DNA of 64,000 nucleotides from Diphasiastrum complanatum (GCA_029204225.1 CM055109.1:17167590-17231589), one strand, 5' to 3'; numbered from the stretch's first letter, positions 1-11,589 are shown. Numbers and translations: made by a program. The notes: generated from the sequence alone by a model not told the origin.

Positions 1-1241
1 AGTTTGCTTCTCTACAACTTTTGTAGGACTTCGATTCAAAAGATATATTGTTGTCTAAACTACTTCACCCCAAAAATTACTTTTAAGCATATTCCTCGCA
101 GTTTCCACAATAGACTGGTTCTTCCTTTCCGCGACTCCATTTTGTTGAGGTGTTTCTATAATTGCAAAATGCTCTTTATATCGTGATCCTTGCAAAACAC
201 TTGAAATTATGTAGAAAGATACCCTCCCTCTTTATTCGAACGAAGTATCTTAATTTGTCTATTTTTTTCTTTCTCCACCAGTCTTAAACCATGTGAAAAG
301 CCTCACCCTTATTCTTGAAAAGATATATTCACGTCTTCCTAGAATAATCACCAACAAACACCATAAAGTAACTTGCTCCCCCATAAGACTGAGTTCTCAT
401 GGGACCGCACAAATCTGTATGAACAAGTTCTAGAACATTTCTCGCCTTGAAAGTACTAGACAAAAATTTCTTCATAGATGTTTCCCTAGGACACGGCCCT
501 CACAGAACTTGTGATCTTTAGCAAAATTACGATCTTGCTGCTTCTTGAACTTGTTGTGCCAACATTCCTTTGAGTAATGCCCCACAAATAAAGTAATTTC
601 CTTTTGAAATTGCTTTCTTTCAATCTTCTGGTTGATTTGATTCATTTTCTTCCTGATCCTGCTTCTTCTTCTTCTTCTTGTTCTTTTTCCCTTTGCCACT
701 CTTCTTGGAACTTTGCTCTTGCTTCTTTGATACGAATGCGTGTTCTTTGAAATCACCCCTGTTGACAAGATTTTGTCATCTCATTTCCTCTTGTAGCAAT
801 ATCGCATACAACTCATCTAAAGAAGGCCTTGTCTCCCGTAAAGACAACATCATCACAAAGTTCTGATAGGCCAAAGGTACACTATTAAGCATGATAAATA
901 CCAACACTAAATCCGGAATACTTTCTCCAACCGCAACAAGTTGCCCTCTCAAATCTTTCACCCAAGTAAAGTAATCCGTCAGAATATCCTAAGCCTCCTC
1001 GAGTCCAGCAGCATTCCTGATGTGTGGTATTATCATATCTTTAACATACAAGTTAATGATATGATGAACTTTTCTCCTCCGCTTCTGCCATGTCTGTAGT
1101 AGGCGGTATCTCAACACCTGTGACGATATCCCAATATTCTCGATCCTAGAGAATATTCTACATCTTGAACTTCCATATGTTGTAGTTTGTACAATCTAGC
1201 TTGCTAGACTCCGGCAACATAGCATCATTCAACTCTGCCAT
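1..1241 (-). pseudogene. Ty1/copia gag-integrase remnant
   Basis: Read on the reverse strand, a gag frame starts at 1241 (MAELNDAMLPESSKLD, then NYNIWKFKM followed by a stop). It continues through the copia gag core around 961-776 (LRGQLVAVGE, IMLNSVPLAYQNF, PSLDELYAILLQEE). A decayed zinc knuckle (GHYSKECWHNK) lies near 560-590. The same frame then jumps straight to the pre-integrase motif CEGRVLGK (about 480-505) and into integrase (LVHTDLCGPM, SYFMVFVGDYSRKT) near 430-330. Protease and the start of the pre-integrase region are therefore deleted without shifting the frame. Stops interrupt gag and integrase, so this is dead. It runs off the left window edge, so RT may lie outside. The family call is firm; the lineage within copia is not determined. 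Confidence 0.85.
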
Positions 1242-2645
1242 AATATTGATCTATAGCTACTCTCAATAACCTGAATTTCCAACAAACAACTACAACACTA
1301 TCAATGAACAGGTTCTCTCCAACAAACAAGTTCAGTAGGAAACAAACAACCAATAGACAGTTAGCAGCTCTTTATTGTAATGCAACGAACAGATTCAATG
1401 AATAGATCTGGTAGAAAACAACCTATGTTGTACCTCAGCAATCAACCAGCAAACAGTTTTAGTTCTCTTGGAAACGATCAACAGACAGAAAACAGGTCTG
1501 ATTCAGCAATCTATATGCAGTGATCGAGCCAGCTAACTGTTGGCAGCAGCAGCAGCGAATAGGTCTGTAGGTCTGATCAATAAGCACACAACCAACAAAT
1601 AATCCCTCCAGTCATCGAACAGAGAATCAGATCTGCCAGGGGTTCCAACAACCCAGTTCTCAGGTCAAAAACTACCCTGCAAGCAACGAAGAGGTCCACC
1701 TAGGTACAAATAAACATTATTTTTTAACATTGTCCCCCTTCCTTGAATTTTGCCCTGCTTTTTTTCTATGAATGCTTGTTCAATCAAAGAGACACCTATC
1801 ATATAACAATTGTCAATTAACTATACAGTTGCTTACGTTGCAAGGTCTTGCCAACTGGTAAGTGTTAGTGGCTAAGTTAGATGTGCCACATGTCGGCTTG
1901 ATGTTAAGGTTTAATGGGTGCTAAACTGCTCTTGCTCAAGTTTCAAAGCTATTGGATTAAAAAATCTATCAGAATTTCAACTACAAAGCCTGCACTGGAA
2001 TTGAACAAAGTCTCAAACCTTATCAAAAGAACAATACTTAACCATGCGACTAGGAACTGCAAAAATGGATCATTTTCAATATTTCCACAAGAAATTGTTT
2101 TTGGATAAGCAAATCTCAATATCTTATCTTGAATTTGGGAGGGAGGCAATTGAAAGGCTAGTAGCTCATAATCACAGTTGATATTATTTGGAATATAAAA
2201 TTTGGGCTAAAAGAAATGGTTATCCCACAACCGTCACGACATTATTGAGCTGCTTACAAATAGGTAAAAGCATTATGCATACACTCTGAGCAATTACGAC
2301 TGGTATGACGAGACGTTGTGCTTAATATAAATGCATACACTTTATATCCACACACACATACTCCACTGCAAACTTCATCATGGTCTACAGTGTTGAAAAT
2401 TTGTGCCGTGGGCTGCATTGACCCAGTACATCCCTCCTAGCCATCACACATTCTTCAAAATTTTAGTTGTATTCCGTTTTAACTTGCTCCTCTTGGTTAT
2501 GGGGCTTATGAAACCTTCTGCAAGGCAAACGTGCTGCTACACCTCAAACATAAAGCATAAAATTATTGAAAAACGTACACCCGCCTTGCACTGAGTTTTT
2601 TCAAACCCTAAACAGAAACAGAATCTATGAACCTAAAGCAAGTAC
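1242..2645. other. no gene recognised
   Basis: AT-rich sequence. The first 450 bases are rich in AACAAACA/CAACAG stretches and may be the leader or LTR of the copia remnant to the left, but I find no LTR end or primer-binding site. Open frames here (about 1914-2108 forward, 1949-2149 reverse) have no recognisable motif. I searched for, and did not find, a second exon of the reverse-strand gene that starts at 2900. Confidence 0.4.
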
Positions 2646-2900
2646 CTGATTGAATGAGCGTGGGGAACACACTTGAACCTCATCGTCTTCATCTTCAACA
2701 TCAATCGGACTATTGGAATTGTTCATGCTGAAGAGCCCAGGCTCTTCCAAACTGCCATATGAATTGTTTCTGGCATGCCCCAACCCTTCCAGATTTACAA
2801 TTACATTGTTTCTGGCTTGTATGGGCTCTTCCAGGGTCACATTCAGATCTGGAACTCGCCTTCTCACACGGCCCCACCTTAGGTTATCTCGTCTATGCAT
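2646..2900 (-). CDS. likely first coding exon of a RING-type E3 ligase-like protein (partial)
   Basis: The reverse-strand ATG at 2900 opens 85 codons ending FNQ exactly at a consensus donor (CAG|GTACTT, exon end 2646). The N-terminus is basic (MHRRDNLRWGRVRRRVPDLNV) and the C-terminal part is acidic (SPIDVEDEDDEVQVCSPRSF). This layout (Arg-rich start, DLNV, an acidic PIDVE stretch and a SPR-F motif) resembles the N-terminal exon of plant RNF4-like RING-finger proteins. That resemblance is from memory and not from an alignment. The RING domain itself is not seen: no Cys/His-rich exon appears on the reverse strand down to the copia remnant at 1241. The gene either continues left of the window, has been interrupted, or is a fragment. 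The upstream region on this strand would lie at 2901-3600. Confidence 0.42.
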
Positions 2901-3449
2901 GCTTGATGCTCTAGGGTATATAAAGTAGCTCCAAATTTGCTTTAACTATTTTCTTCCACGGCGAGTTAAAACGAGGCCAGATACAGCGATGTTGTTACAT
3001 TTCTGAACCTGTCAAATTTAAATTAGTCGAAATATAAACGTACACATTCACAGAAAAAAAGAGTTTGTAGTTTTCATTAGTATGTTATGGCTTACTCCGA
3101 GCAAGTAAGGAAGACACAAAAAACAAAACAGATGGCAAACACACGTCAAGGAAAAATAAAACCGACATTGCCAACGAAACTAAAATTCGCAGTTCCTAAT
3201 ATATAGCCAGATCCGAAACCCAACATTTTATAAAGAAAAACTTCGTCGTTATGTCAACAAGATGCTGATCTTTTCTTGCAAAAGACAGAAAAGGGAGCAT
3301 TATACCTGCTTACACAAAAAGACAGGTAGCAGAAATGAATTGCACCAGCCCTGCCTGCCACACAAGATTCAAATACAAGGGCCAAGGTATATGGTGATCC
3401 TCAGAGCGCTCGCTCGATCGCTCTATCCCTCTATCGCGCTCGCTCTCTC

Positions 3450-3487
<38 letters not shown>

Positions 3488-3625
3488 GCATCGCCTTTCA
3501 TGTATCTGCTCTCCTTCTCTAAGGATGGGAGATGGAGTCACTTACCCGCCTCATTGGCCCTGCCGTTTTGGCCTTTGGTGGGGAGGTGACCTCCCAATAA
3601 CGTGTAATATAGGCTATTTTTTTGA
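2901..3625. other. flank of the 2900 exon, with CT microsatellite
   Basis: No coding frame recognised. Contains a CT-rich microsatellite at about 3439-3485, read as GA on the reverse strand, where it would lie 0.5 kb upstream of the ATG at 2900. Such GA/CT tracts are common in plant 5' leaders and promoters; no TATA box or start site can be fixed from sequence alone. Confidence 0.35.
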
Positions 3626-4306
3626 ATTTTATGGCGGGTGGACTGGCTTGGGGAAATTGAATTTTTTTTGCTTGAGTTGAAATTCAACAAGAGTATCTTG
3701 TCGGAGTTTTTGAAAGGGTTTGTTTTCCATTATTGCGAGAAGCTCTGTATGTGCTCGGACTTACAAGAGCATTCTTCTTTGAATGACATAAAAGTTGTCC
3801 ATATTTTAATCAGGTTGCCAGTTTTAGAGAGAGAGAGAGAGAGAGAAATGAGGGCATTGATAGGCAAGAACTCTTTTCTCGACGTTGATTGGTCCACGTT
3901 GCGTTTTGAAGGACTTCAAAAACCCAAAAGTCATTTGATTGATTGGCCCAATTTTTTATCGAGAATTTATGTGTGGGTTTCGCATTTATCTAAGCAAATC
4001 TTAATGCAAACCCACATTTTTACAAGGTTGGCTACAGTGAAGTCATTTGAAGAAGTTAGTGCCATATACGAGTATGTGAATAGTGAAGCATGGTAGGTCT
4101 ACCTTCAGTTCTGCAATCCCGCTAGACATAGTCCAATCGATTTTGTTTCTATTGATGACATAGATATTGACTTTTACTTTGGAATACTCCAAGATGTTGC
4201 AGCCACGTTGAATTTGATTTCGATCTTAAGCATGAGAGACTGCATAAATGAAAGGGATGTAGAAACTATTATCAAATCATCTGAAACTTGTGAACACCAA
4301 GTTTAG
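3626..4306 (+). pseudogene. unrecognised open frame broken by one stop
   Basis: A forward frame is open from 3626 (just after a TGA) to TAG at 4304-4306, interrupted only by TAG at 4094-4096. There is no ATG near the start, so it would need an upstream exon. The first part encodes FLLELKFNKSILSEFLKGF and a Cys-rich stretch (YCEKLCMCSDL). A GA microsatellite (about 3829-3848) adds ERERERE. Next comes LRFEGLQKPKSHLIDWPNF and SRIYVWVSHLSKQ. After the stop the same frame continues with FDFVSIDDIDIDFYFGILQD-type sequence and ends SETCEHQV. Amphipathic and aromatic-rich content makes this look like real protein rather than chance, but I do not recognise the family. It may be a decayed exon or retrocopy. 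Confidence 0.4.
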
Positions 4307-4466
4307 TATAACATAGTTTACAATAATGTCTTGTGCATTCAAATCTCTAACTTCATCTCTAATATTTTGCAGTGATATTTTTGCACATCTAGGCACTTGT
4401 TCTTGTCAAACTTCACTTCCATGAGTCAAGCATCAACAACACTTCATCAACCCCACATGGTGTTTT

Positions 4467-4492
4467 GGGGGGGGGGGGGGGGGTTGGGGGGG
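4467..4492. repeat. poly-G tract
   Basis: Sixteen or more G in a row followed by TT and another G run. It could fold as a G-quadruplex; it could also be length-unstable or a sequencing/assembly uncertainty. Confidence 0.8.
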
Positions 4493-4500
4493 CAGTTTAA

Positions 4501-5672
4501 ACCTCAATAGAGATCCAACTTTTTGACAAGCTTGAACGCAAAAATTGCTTCCCCCAAAAAGAAAGGATTGAAACAATTATAACCATGAATGTTTTTATAA
4601 TCATGATAGATTTCATTTTGCTAGTCTACTAATATCATTCAATTGATTTAGTAGATTATCATTCTAGGCGTCTATGACAATGAATCTGAAATTTTAGGCA
4701 TCTATGACTACCATGCATTCATCGAATTGATATTCAACATAAATCAACAAAGGACTTAATAGATTTGATCGGTAATAATAGCCAAGTAGACAGTCATTAC
4801 ACATCAACTAATACAAAACATAACACACTCACAGTGAATGCAGTAAATAATCTTGCATATTGAGCTACTTGAGTACGTCAATGAGATCAATTCTGCTCTG
4901 TTTTGAAGACAACTAATCTCTAGATCAATACCTTTTATATCTACCTAAAATCTCTCTATCTATATATAGTTGAAGTCAAAGAGTTTAATGCATAAGCTAT
5001 TATTGAAAAGTATGTTCTATTGAACTGGGAGTTTACAATAATAGGCTGGTATGGGAGAAGTTTCTGCATCTTGTTCATTTTTGCAATTTGTCATGCTTGG
5101 GGTTGAAATAAGTTCGTGACCTGGATTGAAATAAACATAGGAAAAGGAATTTCAATTTCAAGATATTGGGGGAGAAAGCCCGAATCTCAACAAAGATTTG
5201 GCTTTTTGACAAGCTTGAATGCAAAAATTGTTTGCCCTCGAGAAGAAATGATTGAAGCAATTATACCTAGGACTATTCTTACAATTCTAAGAAATTCAAT
5301 TTTGCTAGTTTGCTGAAATCATTCAATTGATTTATTTGAATATCATTATAGGCATCTATGACAACCATGATGAATGAGAAATTTTAGGTGTCTATGACTG
5401 CCATATATTCATCGATATGATATTCAACATAACCCAGTTAATGATTGAACAGACTAGGTAGGTAATTGTGTGTGTGTGTGTGTGTGTGTGTACACACACA
5501 TACACCCACCACGCACACACATATAGACAATTGAAGTTAGGGGGTTTAATGTATAAGCTATTATTGTAAAGTATGTTACACTGAACTAAGTGTTTACAGA
5601 TTTAGATTGATCCGAGAGTAATTTCTGCATCTCATTTATTTATGCAATCTATTACACTCATAATTAAAATAA
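4501..5672. repeat. diverged tandem duplication (two copies)
   Basis: 4501-5111 and 5183-5672 are two direct copies. Shared landmarks are CTTTTTGACAAGCTTGAA (about 4520 and 5200), ATCATTCAATTGATTTA (about 4633 and 5318), GCATCTATGAC (about 4697 and 5351), GATATTCAACATAA (about 4730 and 5420) and TAATG(C/T)ATAAGCTATTATTG (about 4987 and 5549). The left copy has roughly 120 bases more in its middle. The copies are well diverged, so the duplication is old. No coding content. The region 4307-4500 and the rest to about 6080 also show no gene. Confidence 0.8.
5467..5525. repeat. TG/CA microsatellite
   Basis: (TG)n of about 12 units followed directly by an imperfect (AC)n tract; the two halves can pair with each other. 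It lies inside the right copy of the tandem duplication. Confidence 0.9.
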
Positions 5673-6089
5673 GTCTAATTCTTAAGGTCAAAATATATAT
5701 TTCGACATGGATTGAGAGTAAGCTGCAAATTGTGTTGAATGTCTTGTAATACTGCAAACTGTTCATGTAGCTTGTGAAAGAACGATTATATACAGATGAA
5801 TAGAAGTCCTTAGAAGATCAAATTGGTGTTTAGAAGTACATAAGATTAACTCCATCACTCACCCTTAAGCTTCCTACTAGGGATTTGAATGGAAATTTAA
5901 TATATTTACTGAGGTAATGTGCTTCTTATTAAATAAGAGTTTGGTAGTGTGACAGTGAATCATTTCAACCTCTTTATCTTGCACTCACTCTCTTATAAAA
6001 TGAAATTGAATTTAAATATGTTTGGCTCTAGAGTGAAAAAGCGCCTTCGAAGAAAGAGTAATACAACTCTGATTCTTACAATATAATGT

Positions 6090-6660
6090 TGTTGGTTTGT
6101 GCTACTAGAACTTCAGATCTTGTAACGGTCTTCTAAGCCAGATGGCTTCTTTTACTGTTGGAGTGGCTTCAATATATTCATACTCTATGGATGACATATA
6201 AAACAAGTGAAGGAGAAAAAACCAAAAGCGAGTTTTCTAGTATCCACATCTCTAGCCCAATTTGAGTATGAATTGGAATCCATAATTAGTGCATCAACTA
6301 ATTTCCCATTATAACATAAAATATAGTGCTTTGTGACTTGAATGTCCCTTAACCCGCTTTATAGAGCTTTGCAATGTGGCAAGTTCTGCAAAAGCTAGAT
6401 CAAAACATGTGCGGATCATAACATACATTAATGAACAATGACTAACTTCTATGTATATTTCCATATCTCCTTCTGCTCCTCTTTAGACTTTGGACACATA
6501 TATTTTGACAATTTGAAGCTTGGATCCATATGTGAATCTGTGGCTTTGTAGCCTTCCATGCCATACATGTTTAGTACATTGACCTCTACTAGCTTATAGT
6601 TATTTTTCTTATGATATTGTCTCTTGTGATTTCAATGCCAAGTAAATAGTACACTGAAAG
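6090..6660 (-). pseudogene. Ty1/copia RT-RNase H fragment
   Basis: Reverse-strand translation in shifting frames gives late-RT and RNase H signatures of copia polyproteins: LALKSQETIS (cf. the conserved LGMEI-RD) near 6640-6610, then MDPSFKLSKYMCPKSKEEQK near 6530-6475. NWARDVDTRKLAFGF follows near 6285-6240, then SIEYEYIEATPTVKEAIWL near 6195-6140 and RRPL to about 6125. Several stops and frameshifts make it non-functional. It abuts a forward-strand gypsy integrase fragment beginning near 6665. Family assignment rests on motif order and content. Confidence 0.75.
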
Positions 6661-6678
6661 AGATGAGAGAGTGTCACG

Positions 6679-6880
6679 ATGGACTTTGTGGTAGGACTTC
6701 CAAAGAATTCTATTTGGGTTGTAGTGGACAGGTTAACTAAGTTAGTTGCCTTCATACAAGTTAAGTCTACTATTAAGGCTTCTAAATCAGCCCAAATCTT
6801 TGTTGAGAGATTAATTTTGTTGTTTGGACTATCGAGTGACATTTTTAGTGATAGAAATCCTAAGTTCGTTGTGTTGGAAT
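6679..6880 (+). pseudogene. Ty3/gypsy integrase core fragment
   Basis: The forward frame encodes MDFVVGLPKNSIWVVVDRLT and then KASKSAQIFVERLILLFGL and SDIFSDRNPKFVV. These are the gypsy integrase core landmarks: the first catalytic Asp in MDF-VGLPK, the DRLTK strand, and the second Asp in SDRNPKF. A few residues are missing after GLPK. No N-terminal HHCC domain, third catalytic Glu or RT is present, so this is an isolated scrap. It opposes the copia fragment immediately to its left. Confidence 0.85.
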
Positions 6881-6981
6881 TAAGCATCACTAAAATAACC
6901 CACCATAATTTGAATCATCAGAACATGAATCATTCGAGTTCATCTCAATTCCTGAGCACCAGTACACTATGTAAATATGAA

Positions 6982-7308
<327 letters not shown>

Positions 7309-7628
7309 AATAGCACTGCACCCTTACTCTCTGAAGTTGAATGCCTGTGCAATCAATCAACTAGAGCATAAGCAGGATTGACGGCGAACTCTTCGAATTC
7401 GAGGTCTTTGAGTTCTACATCTTCTTTGACCTACTTCGAATTCAAAGTCTTCGAGTTCGAGGTCCACATCATCCACACTGTCCCATCTGATGCAGACCAC
7501 GTGACAATTCACTTTAGTACTTTTTAGTAACTACACTGATTCACGCTCGTTGCCCATGCAGCCATTGTAATTGTTTCATGTGTATATACACAACGACAAT
7601 TCACGAGCATATGTGAGAATGATGAGAT

Positions 7629-7982
7629 GTTGAAAGTGGAGAAGAGTGAATCAGAGTTCTTACACGAACTCCATTGTGTCTTAATTATCTGATTCCACAT
7701 AATCAGAGATATCCGAGAGAGTGAAAGCCATTCAAGAAATAGAGGTAGTTGTTTAATCTGTAGCTAGCTAAGTAAGATCACTGCAAACAGTGCGCCACTA
7801 CTGTGAACCATTCTCGGACACAAGATCATGATCTCATCGTTGTATTCACAACAACTTACTTTAGATTCTCTATTTTCTTATGTGTATTGCACTACAAATG
7901 CTTTTTGATAATTTTCTTTCTCGATTGACACTCACTCAATTCGGAATGTCTAATCTCACAAAAAAAAAACCTTCACAAAACC

Positions 7983-8071
<89 letters not shown>

Positions 8072-8248
8072 TCTCAGACGCCTAATTGTTTTGCTCCCTT
8101 CATGGTTGTCTCTGACACCTACCAAGACATTCCTCCATTCGATCTAAGTCAATGTTGATGTGGTAGTTCGGTAAAGTTCCAGTTAAAGTTCTCTATGTTG
8201 GAGCTTTGTTTCCTATTCCCACCTAATTTCTTCGAGAGCCCTCCAACA
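7629..8248 (+). mobile_element. probable 5' LTR of a Ty1/copia element
   Basis: The right edge is set by a copia primer-binding site at 8252. The LTR would end ...CTCCAACA at about 8248. The left edge is a guess: a TGTTGAAAGTGG at 7629 gives a TG...CA element of about 620 bases including a GA microsatellite (7987-8069). No 3' partner LTR was found, so the left boundary is weak. Confidence 0.4.
7987..8069. repeat. (AG)n microsatellite
   Basis: About 41 perfect AG units. It is the reverse complement of the (CT)n tract ending 680 bases to the left, so the two could pair as an inverted repeat. Confidence 0.97.
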
Positions 8249-8251
8249 GAG

Positions 8252-8264
8252 TGGTATCAGAGCC
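8252..8264 (+). promoter_or_regulatory. copia primer-binding site
   Basis: TGGTATCAGAGCC, the usual plant copia primer-binding site complementary to the 3' end of initiator tRNA-Met. A gag start follows 59 bases downstream. Confidence 0.9.
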
Positions 8265-8322
8265 ATCGTTCCAAACTACTATTAGTATTTGAAATTGTTT
8301 TACTATACTTAGATTATTTGTC

Positions 8323-8760
8323 ATGGAAGGAACATCTTCAGAAATCCGCTTGATCAACAAGTCAATGGTAATGACTTCCACATGTGGAAGTTCAAGATGA
8401 AGATGATACTTACAGAAAAAGAACTCTGGGTATACGTCAACGGTTGAACAACCAAGTCGGCTGAACTTTACATGCTGACCGCCTGGGAAGCTAAGGATGG
8501 CAAAGCTCTTGCCATTGTATCTCTGAATCTCAAAGATTCACAAATAGCTCACGTAGCTAATTGTTCCATCTCCAAAGAGACATGGGACATTCTTACTGGT
8601 CTATATGAAACAACAGATGTATCGACTCGCTTCTTCTTGAGGAAGAAGTTCCTGTCATAAGAGTAGTGAAGCAACCTCAGTCACTGATCATCTAAATGAA
8701 TTCAAACAACTACTTATCAGTTAGTGACTCCCATCACCATCGACAAGCCTCAACCTACGA
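8323..8760 (+). pseudogene. Ty1/copia gag fragment
   Basis: ATG at 8323 (MEGTSSE). After an early frameshift the gag core reads NDFHMWKFKMKMILTEKELW, then AWEAKDGKALAIVSLNLKDS, CSISKETWDILTGLYE and LRKKFLS. It runs to a stop near 8659 and on into VTDHLNEFKQL-like sequence in another frame. This is the UBN2/copia gag pattern just downstream of a proper primer-binding site. Stops after YVNG and KKFLS and the lack of any pol show a truncated, dead copy. Confidence 0.82.
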
Positions 8761-9059
8761 CTGTTTCGACAAACACCGAAGATAAATACTCTCTCTCTCT
8801 CTCTCATCACTGTGCTACTGTATTGTGGGTCCTATAAGTTGATAAGGATCAGTTGGCCTCGCCATGAGGCAAGTCAACGGGACACGCGTCCCGCCAACGA
8901 CAACCTGGGTCATGCATGGGTTGCATGAGTGAACAATTATATGTACAATGTAATTTCATTTTGAGAAATACAGTTGCTATGTGAGCTTGCTGTGGAGAGT
9001 GTTTTCTGTCTGTGTTACTGTGTAGCATGATCTGTGTTCCTGTTCGAAGAAAATTCTAA

Positions 9060-9545
9060 GTGTTGGATATAGTGATTGGTGATGAGTCAAGGCACATGTG
9101 AGAAATGGAAGTGATGGAGCATGAAAGTAGAAGCTAAAAAAGTATCTGTGTATATCATCATGTCGACCAAAGATAGTGTGCCACCACTCATTAGATTATC
9201 CATGAGTGCAACAAACCCATGGAATATACTTGGGCTATTGTTTGAGACAACGAATGCACTCAAAGTTCTCTACCTCATAAACAAGCTTCATACTTTGAGC
9301 ACGAGTCCTATGACATTGATTATCAAGAATTTGATTATTGATAAGGATGTCATGGAATGACTAAAACTAGTTTGGTGAAGTCGGAAGCAGAATCATCACT
9401 TTTTAGGAAGGAAAAAGATTGACTTTCTACCATGGTTACTTTGGTCATTTCAAGAAAGATCCGTGGAGAATATGAGGTGATCTTAAAGAGTGTCATCTAA
9501 GAAAACCAAACTAATTTTTTGAAATTGATGGCTTTATCATCTAGT
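9060..9545 (+). pseudogene. second Ty1/copia gag fragment
   Basis: Forward frame: MSTKDSVPPLIRLSMSATNP, then WNILGLLFETTNALKVLYLI, NKLHTLS and, after a TGA at 9358, further gag-like codons with stops to about 9540. The W-L---FE-TN-----L---L-TL spacing is typical of copia gag. It differs from the gag at 8323, so a second family is represented. No zinc knuckle or pol follows. Confidence 0.65.
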
Positions 9546-11270
9546 TGAGATAGTGTGAAACCAAATCAAAACAAATTAAATTTATCCAAGAAAAGGGATC
9601 AACAAAATTGACACGTCAAAAAATATATCTCCTGTATCCACTTTTGTGCCTTGTAAAGCCATGCGCACCAATTCAACATTTGTCATGACTATAATGGAAT
9701 CAATTACTTTTGTTGAAAATGACGTGGTTTAACCATTTGAAAAATTTGTCCTTCTCTTTGTTTTTTAAGACACCTTCCATAGCATAATTCAAAATTGGCA
9801 CCAAAAGTCCACCTAGTAGAGAACATTGTCTCCATACTATCAACCAAAAAAAAAAACCCTTCACAAAACCTTTAAGGTATAAAGGAAGCTAAGGAATGTA
9901 TGTTAGGGCTTTGAGATAACCAATATTCTGTTGAGGAAGGTTGTGGGCATTAGGGTCCCGCTTCTCATCTCGCAAGTGGTCTTGGCCTCCAACTTCAGTC
10001 TAGCCCTGGGGGCAAAAACTCCTTGGCCCATAGAATTCTTTCATATTTATTACTTGTTAGGACGTAAATTCTCCTGGCTAGATTGTCCAATATTAATTAA
10101 AGCTCATGCTAGGGTTCATTGGCCAAAAAACCTTCTTGAGGAATTTGTTGTTGTTGTAATGGGATGTGCTCATCCTTTGTATTTATGGTGCACCTCAATG
10201 CCAAGCAAAGTGACACAATGCATGTTAAACAAACATTGGACACACCATTAATTACGACATACGATTTAGATGGTGGAAGAGAAAATGATAATCTAAAAAA
10301 GAGCATTTAAAATATAGTCTCACACTTGGACATTATGCAGGAGAAGGCTGAGGCATTGGCCTAGCCCCATAGTTGGGGCCTTGTCATTGGGCAAAGGGGC
10401 TCTTACAACGAAGCTTGAAAAGTTCACATCAAGCATCTACTTGTGTGGGGGTGAGAGACTCCTTGGCTAGCAAGGCATGTCTCCTTGCTATATAGGATTA
10501 TTTAGTATGGACTGCTACGATTTGTTGGGCCCCCACAGGAGACTTTGTCTTGTTGGGGATTTGGGGCCTTGTCCATTTTGGCGGTTCATGCCTATTTAGT
10601 ATGGAGCACTATGGTTTGTTGGGCTCCCATACCACATATTTCTTTTGATGAGACACACTCCACTTAGGGCCTCTTCATATGCACATCTTGTCTCTAGAAT
10701 TGATGTATGATCCACTAGTGGTCTATCTAGCCACCCGTGTTGCAAATGATTCGTGCATTCTTCAATCTTGATCCCCCATGATGAGCAAGCATTTTTGGGA
10801 TCATTGATGCTTGTTTTTGAAACTTGAGATCTCGTGGTCTGTTTGATGCTAAAAATGGACAATTTATAAGCCATATTAGGAAATTGTAGGTGATTTGCAC
10901 TTGTGGAAGCACATATCTCAGCAACATGACGAGTTGGCCTGGGAAACCCGTCCCGACAACGGGTTGTTGTGTTTTCATAACATGTGAATGTCCCAGCCCC
11001 ACCGCAATCATATCTCCATGGGATCAATGTATTTCACACCATCAGTGGCATGCTAATGATGATGCAGACACCATCCAGGGGTGGTGCGGGGGTGCTCCAC
11101 CACTCTCCCTCTCCTCCCCCATCTCTCCTTGCCCTTCCATCGTTGTAAAGAAGGGCTCCCATGACGTGAAACCCAAGTCGGGTGGGGCCACATACGAAGA
11201 GGGCATAGCCACTAGAGAACTTTCACCCCTTCTATCTCTCTCTCTCCCTCTCGGTTCCACATAATTTTAG
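9546..11270. other. no gene recognised
   Basis: No coding motif on either strand. A short diverged direct repeat (TTAGTATGGA-C-CTA-G-TTTGTTGGGC) occurs at about 10500-10540 and 10596-10630. Open frames such as 9931-10251 forward and 10596-11027 reverse show no domain and have no support. Confidence 0.4.
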
Positions 11271-11274
11271 GACC

Positions 11275-11475
11275 CTGACACGCCAGGGTGCGCCAGCCAA
11301 AAAAGCGCAGTCGGGCGCCTTGGCGCCAGGGGGCAGGCAGCGCCCAGGTGTTGCCGGGCAACGCCCTTGGCTGCCACCGCTAGGTGGGTGGGTGGCGCCG
11401 GGCAGGCAACGCCCAAGTGGTGTCGGGCAAGCCCAAGTGGCGCCGGGAACCGGGGAGGTGGCAGTGGGCAGCTTC
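11275..11475. repeat. GC-rich degenerate minisatellite
   Basis: A GC-rich island in AT-rich surroundings, built from degenerate copies of GCGCC(A/G)GGCA(G/A)GCA and GGGCAACGCCC(A/T) units, each containing short inverted GGGC/GCCC pairs. No coding call is made. Confidence 0.6.
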
Positions 11476-11561
11476 ACACCCACATGCACACATGTGAGTA
11501 AGCATGTGGGTTCAGTTATATATAGGTACTAGTTTATCTCAGAGATTGCTTATGGGATAAA

Positions 11562-11589
11562 CCCTGGTGCCCGACACGTGGCACCAGGG
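11562..11589. promoter_or_regulatory. inverted repeat enclosing an ACACGTGGC (G-box/ABRE) core
   Basis: Perfect 10-base arms (CCCTGGTGCC and GGCACCAGGG) flank an 8-base loop CGACACGT, so an ACACGTGGC G-box/ABRE element (11574-11582) sits across loop and right arm. It lies 2.4 kb upstream of the NHX start codon. A role in NHX control is inference. Confidence 0.45.

Larger units (their letters stand above)
7958..9876. repeat. short direct repeat pair (7958-7988 and 9844-9876)
   Basis: An A-run followed by (C)CCTTCACAAAACCTTTAAG occurs at both positions, 1.9 kb apart, bracketing the two copia gag fragments. It may be an LTR-internal piece of the same family or a leftover of insertion or duplication. 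Confidence 0.6.

Noticed and set aside
10596-11264. Overlapping frames on both strands (143, 124, 94 codons)
   Set aside because: No domain, no codon-usage support, and several frames overlap equally well.
11232-11532. Gly/Pro-rich frames
   Set aside because: Caused by the GC-rich minisatellite.
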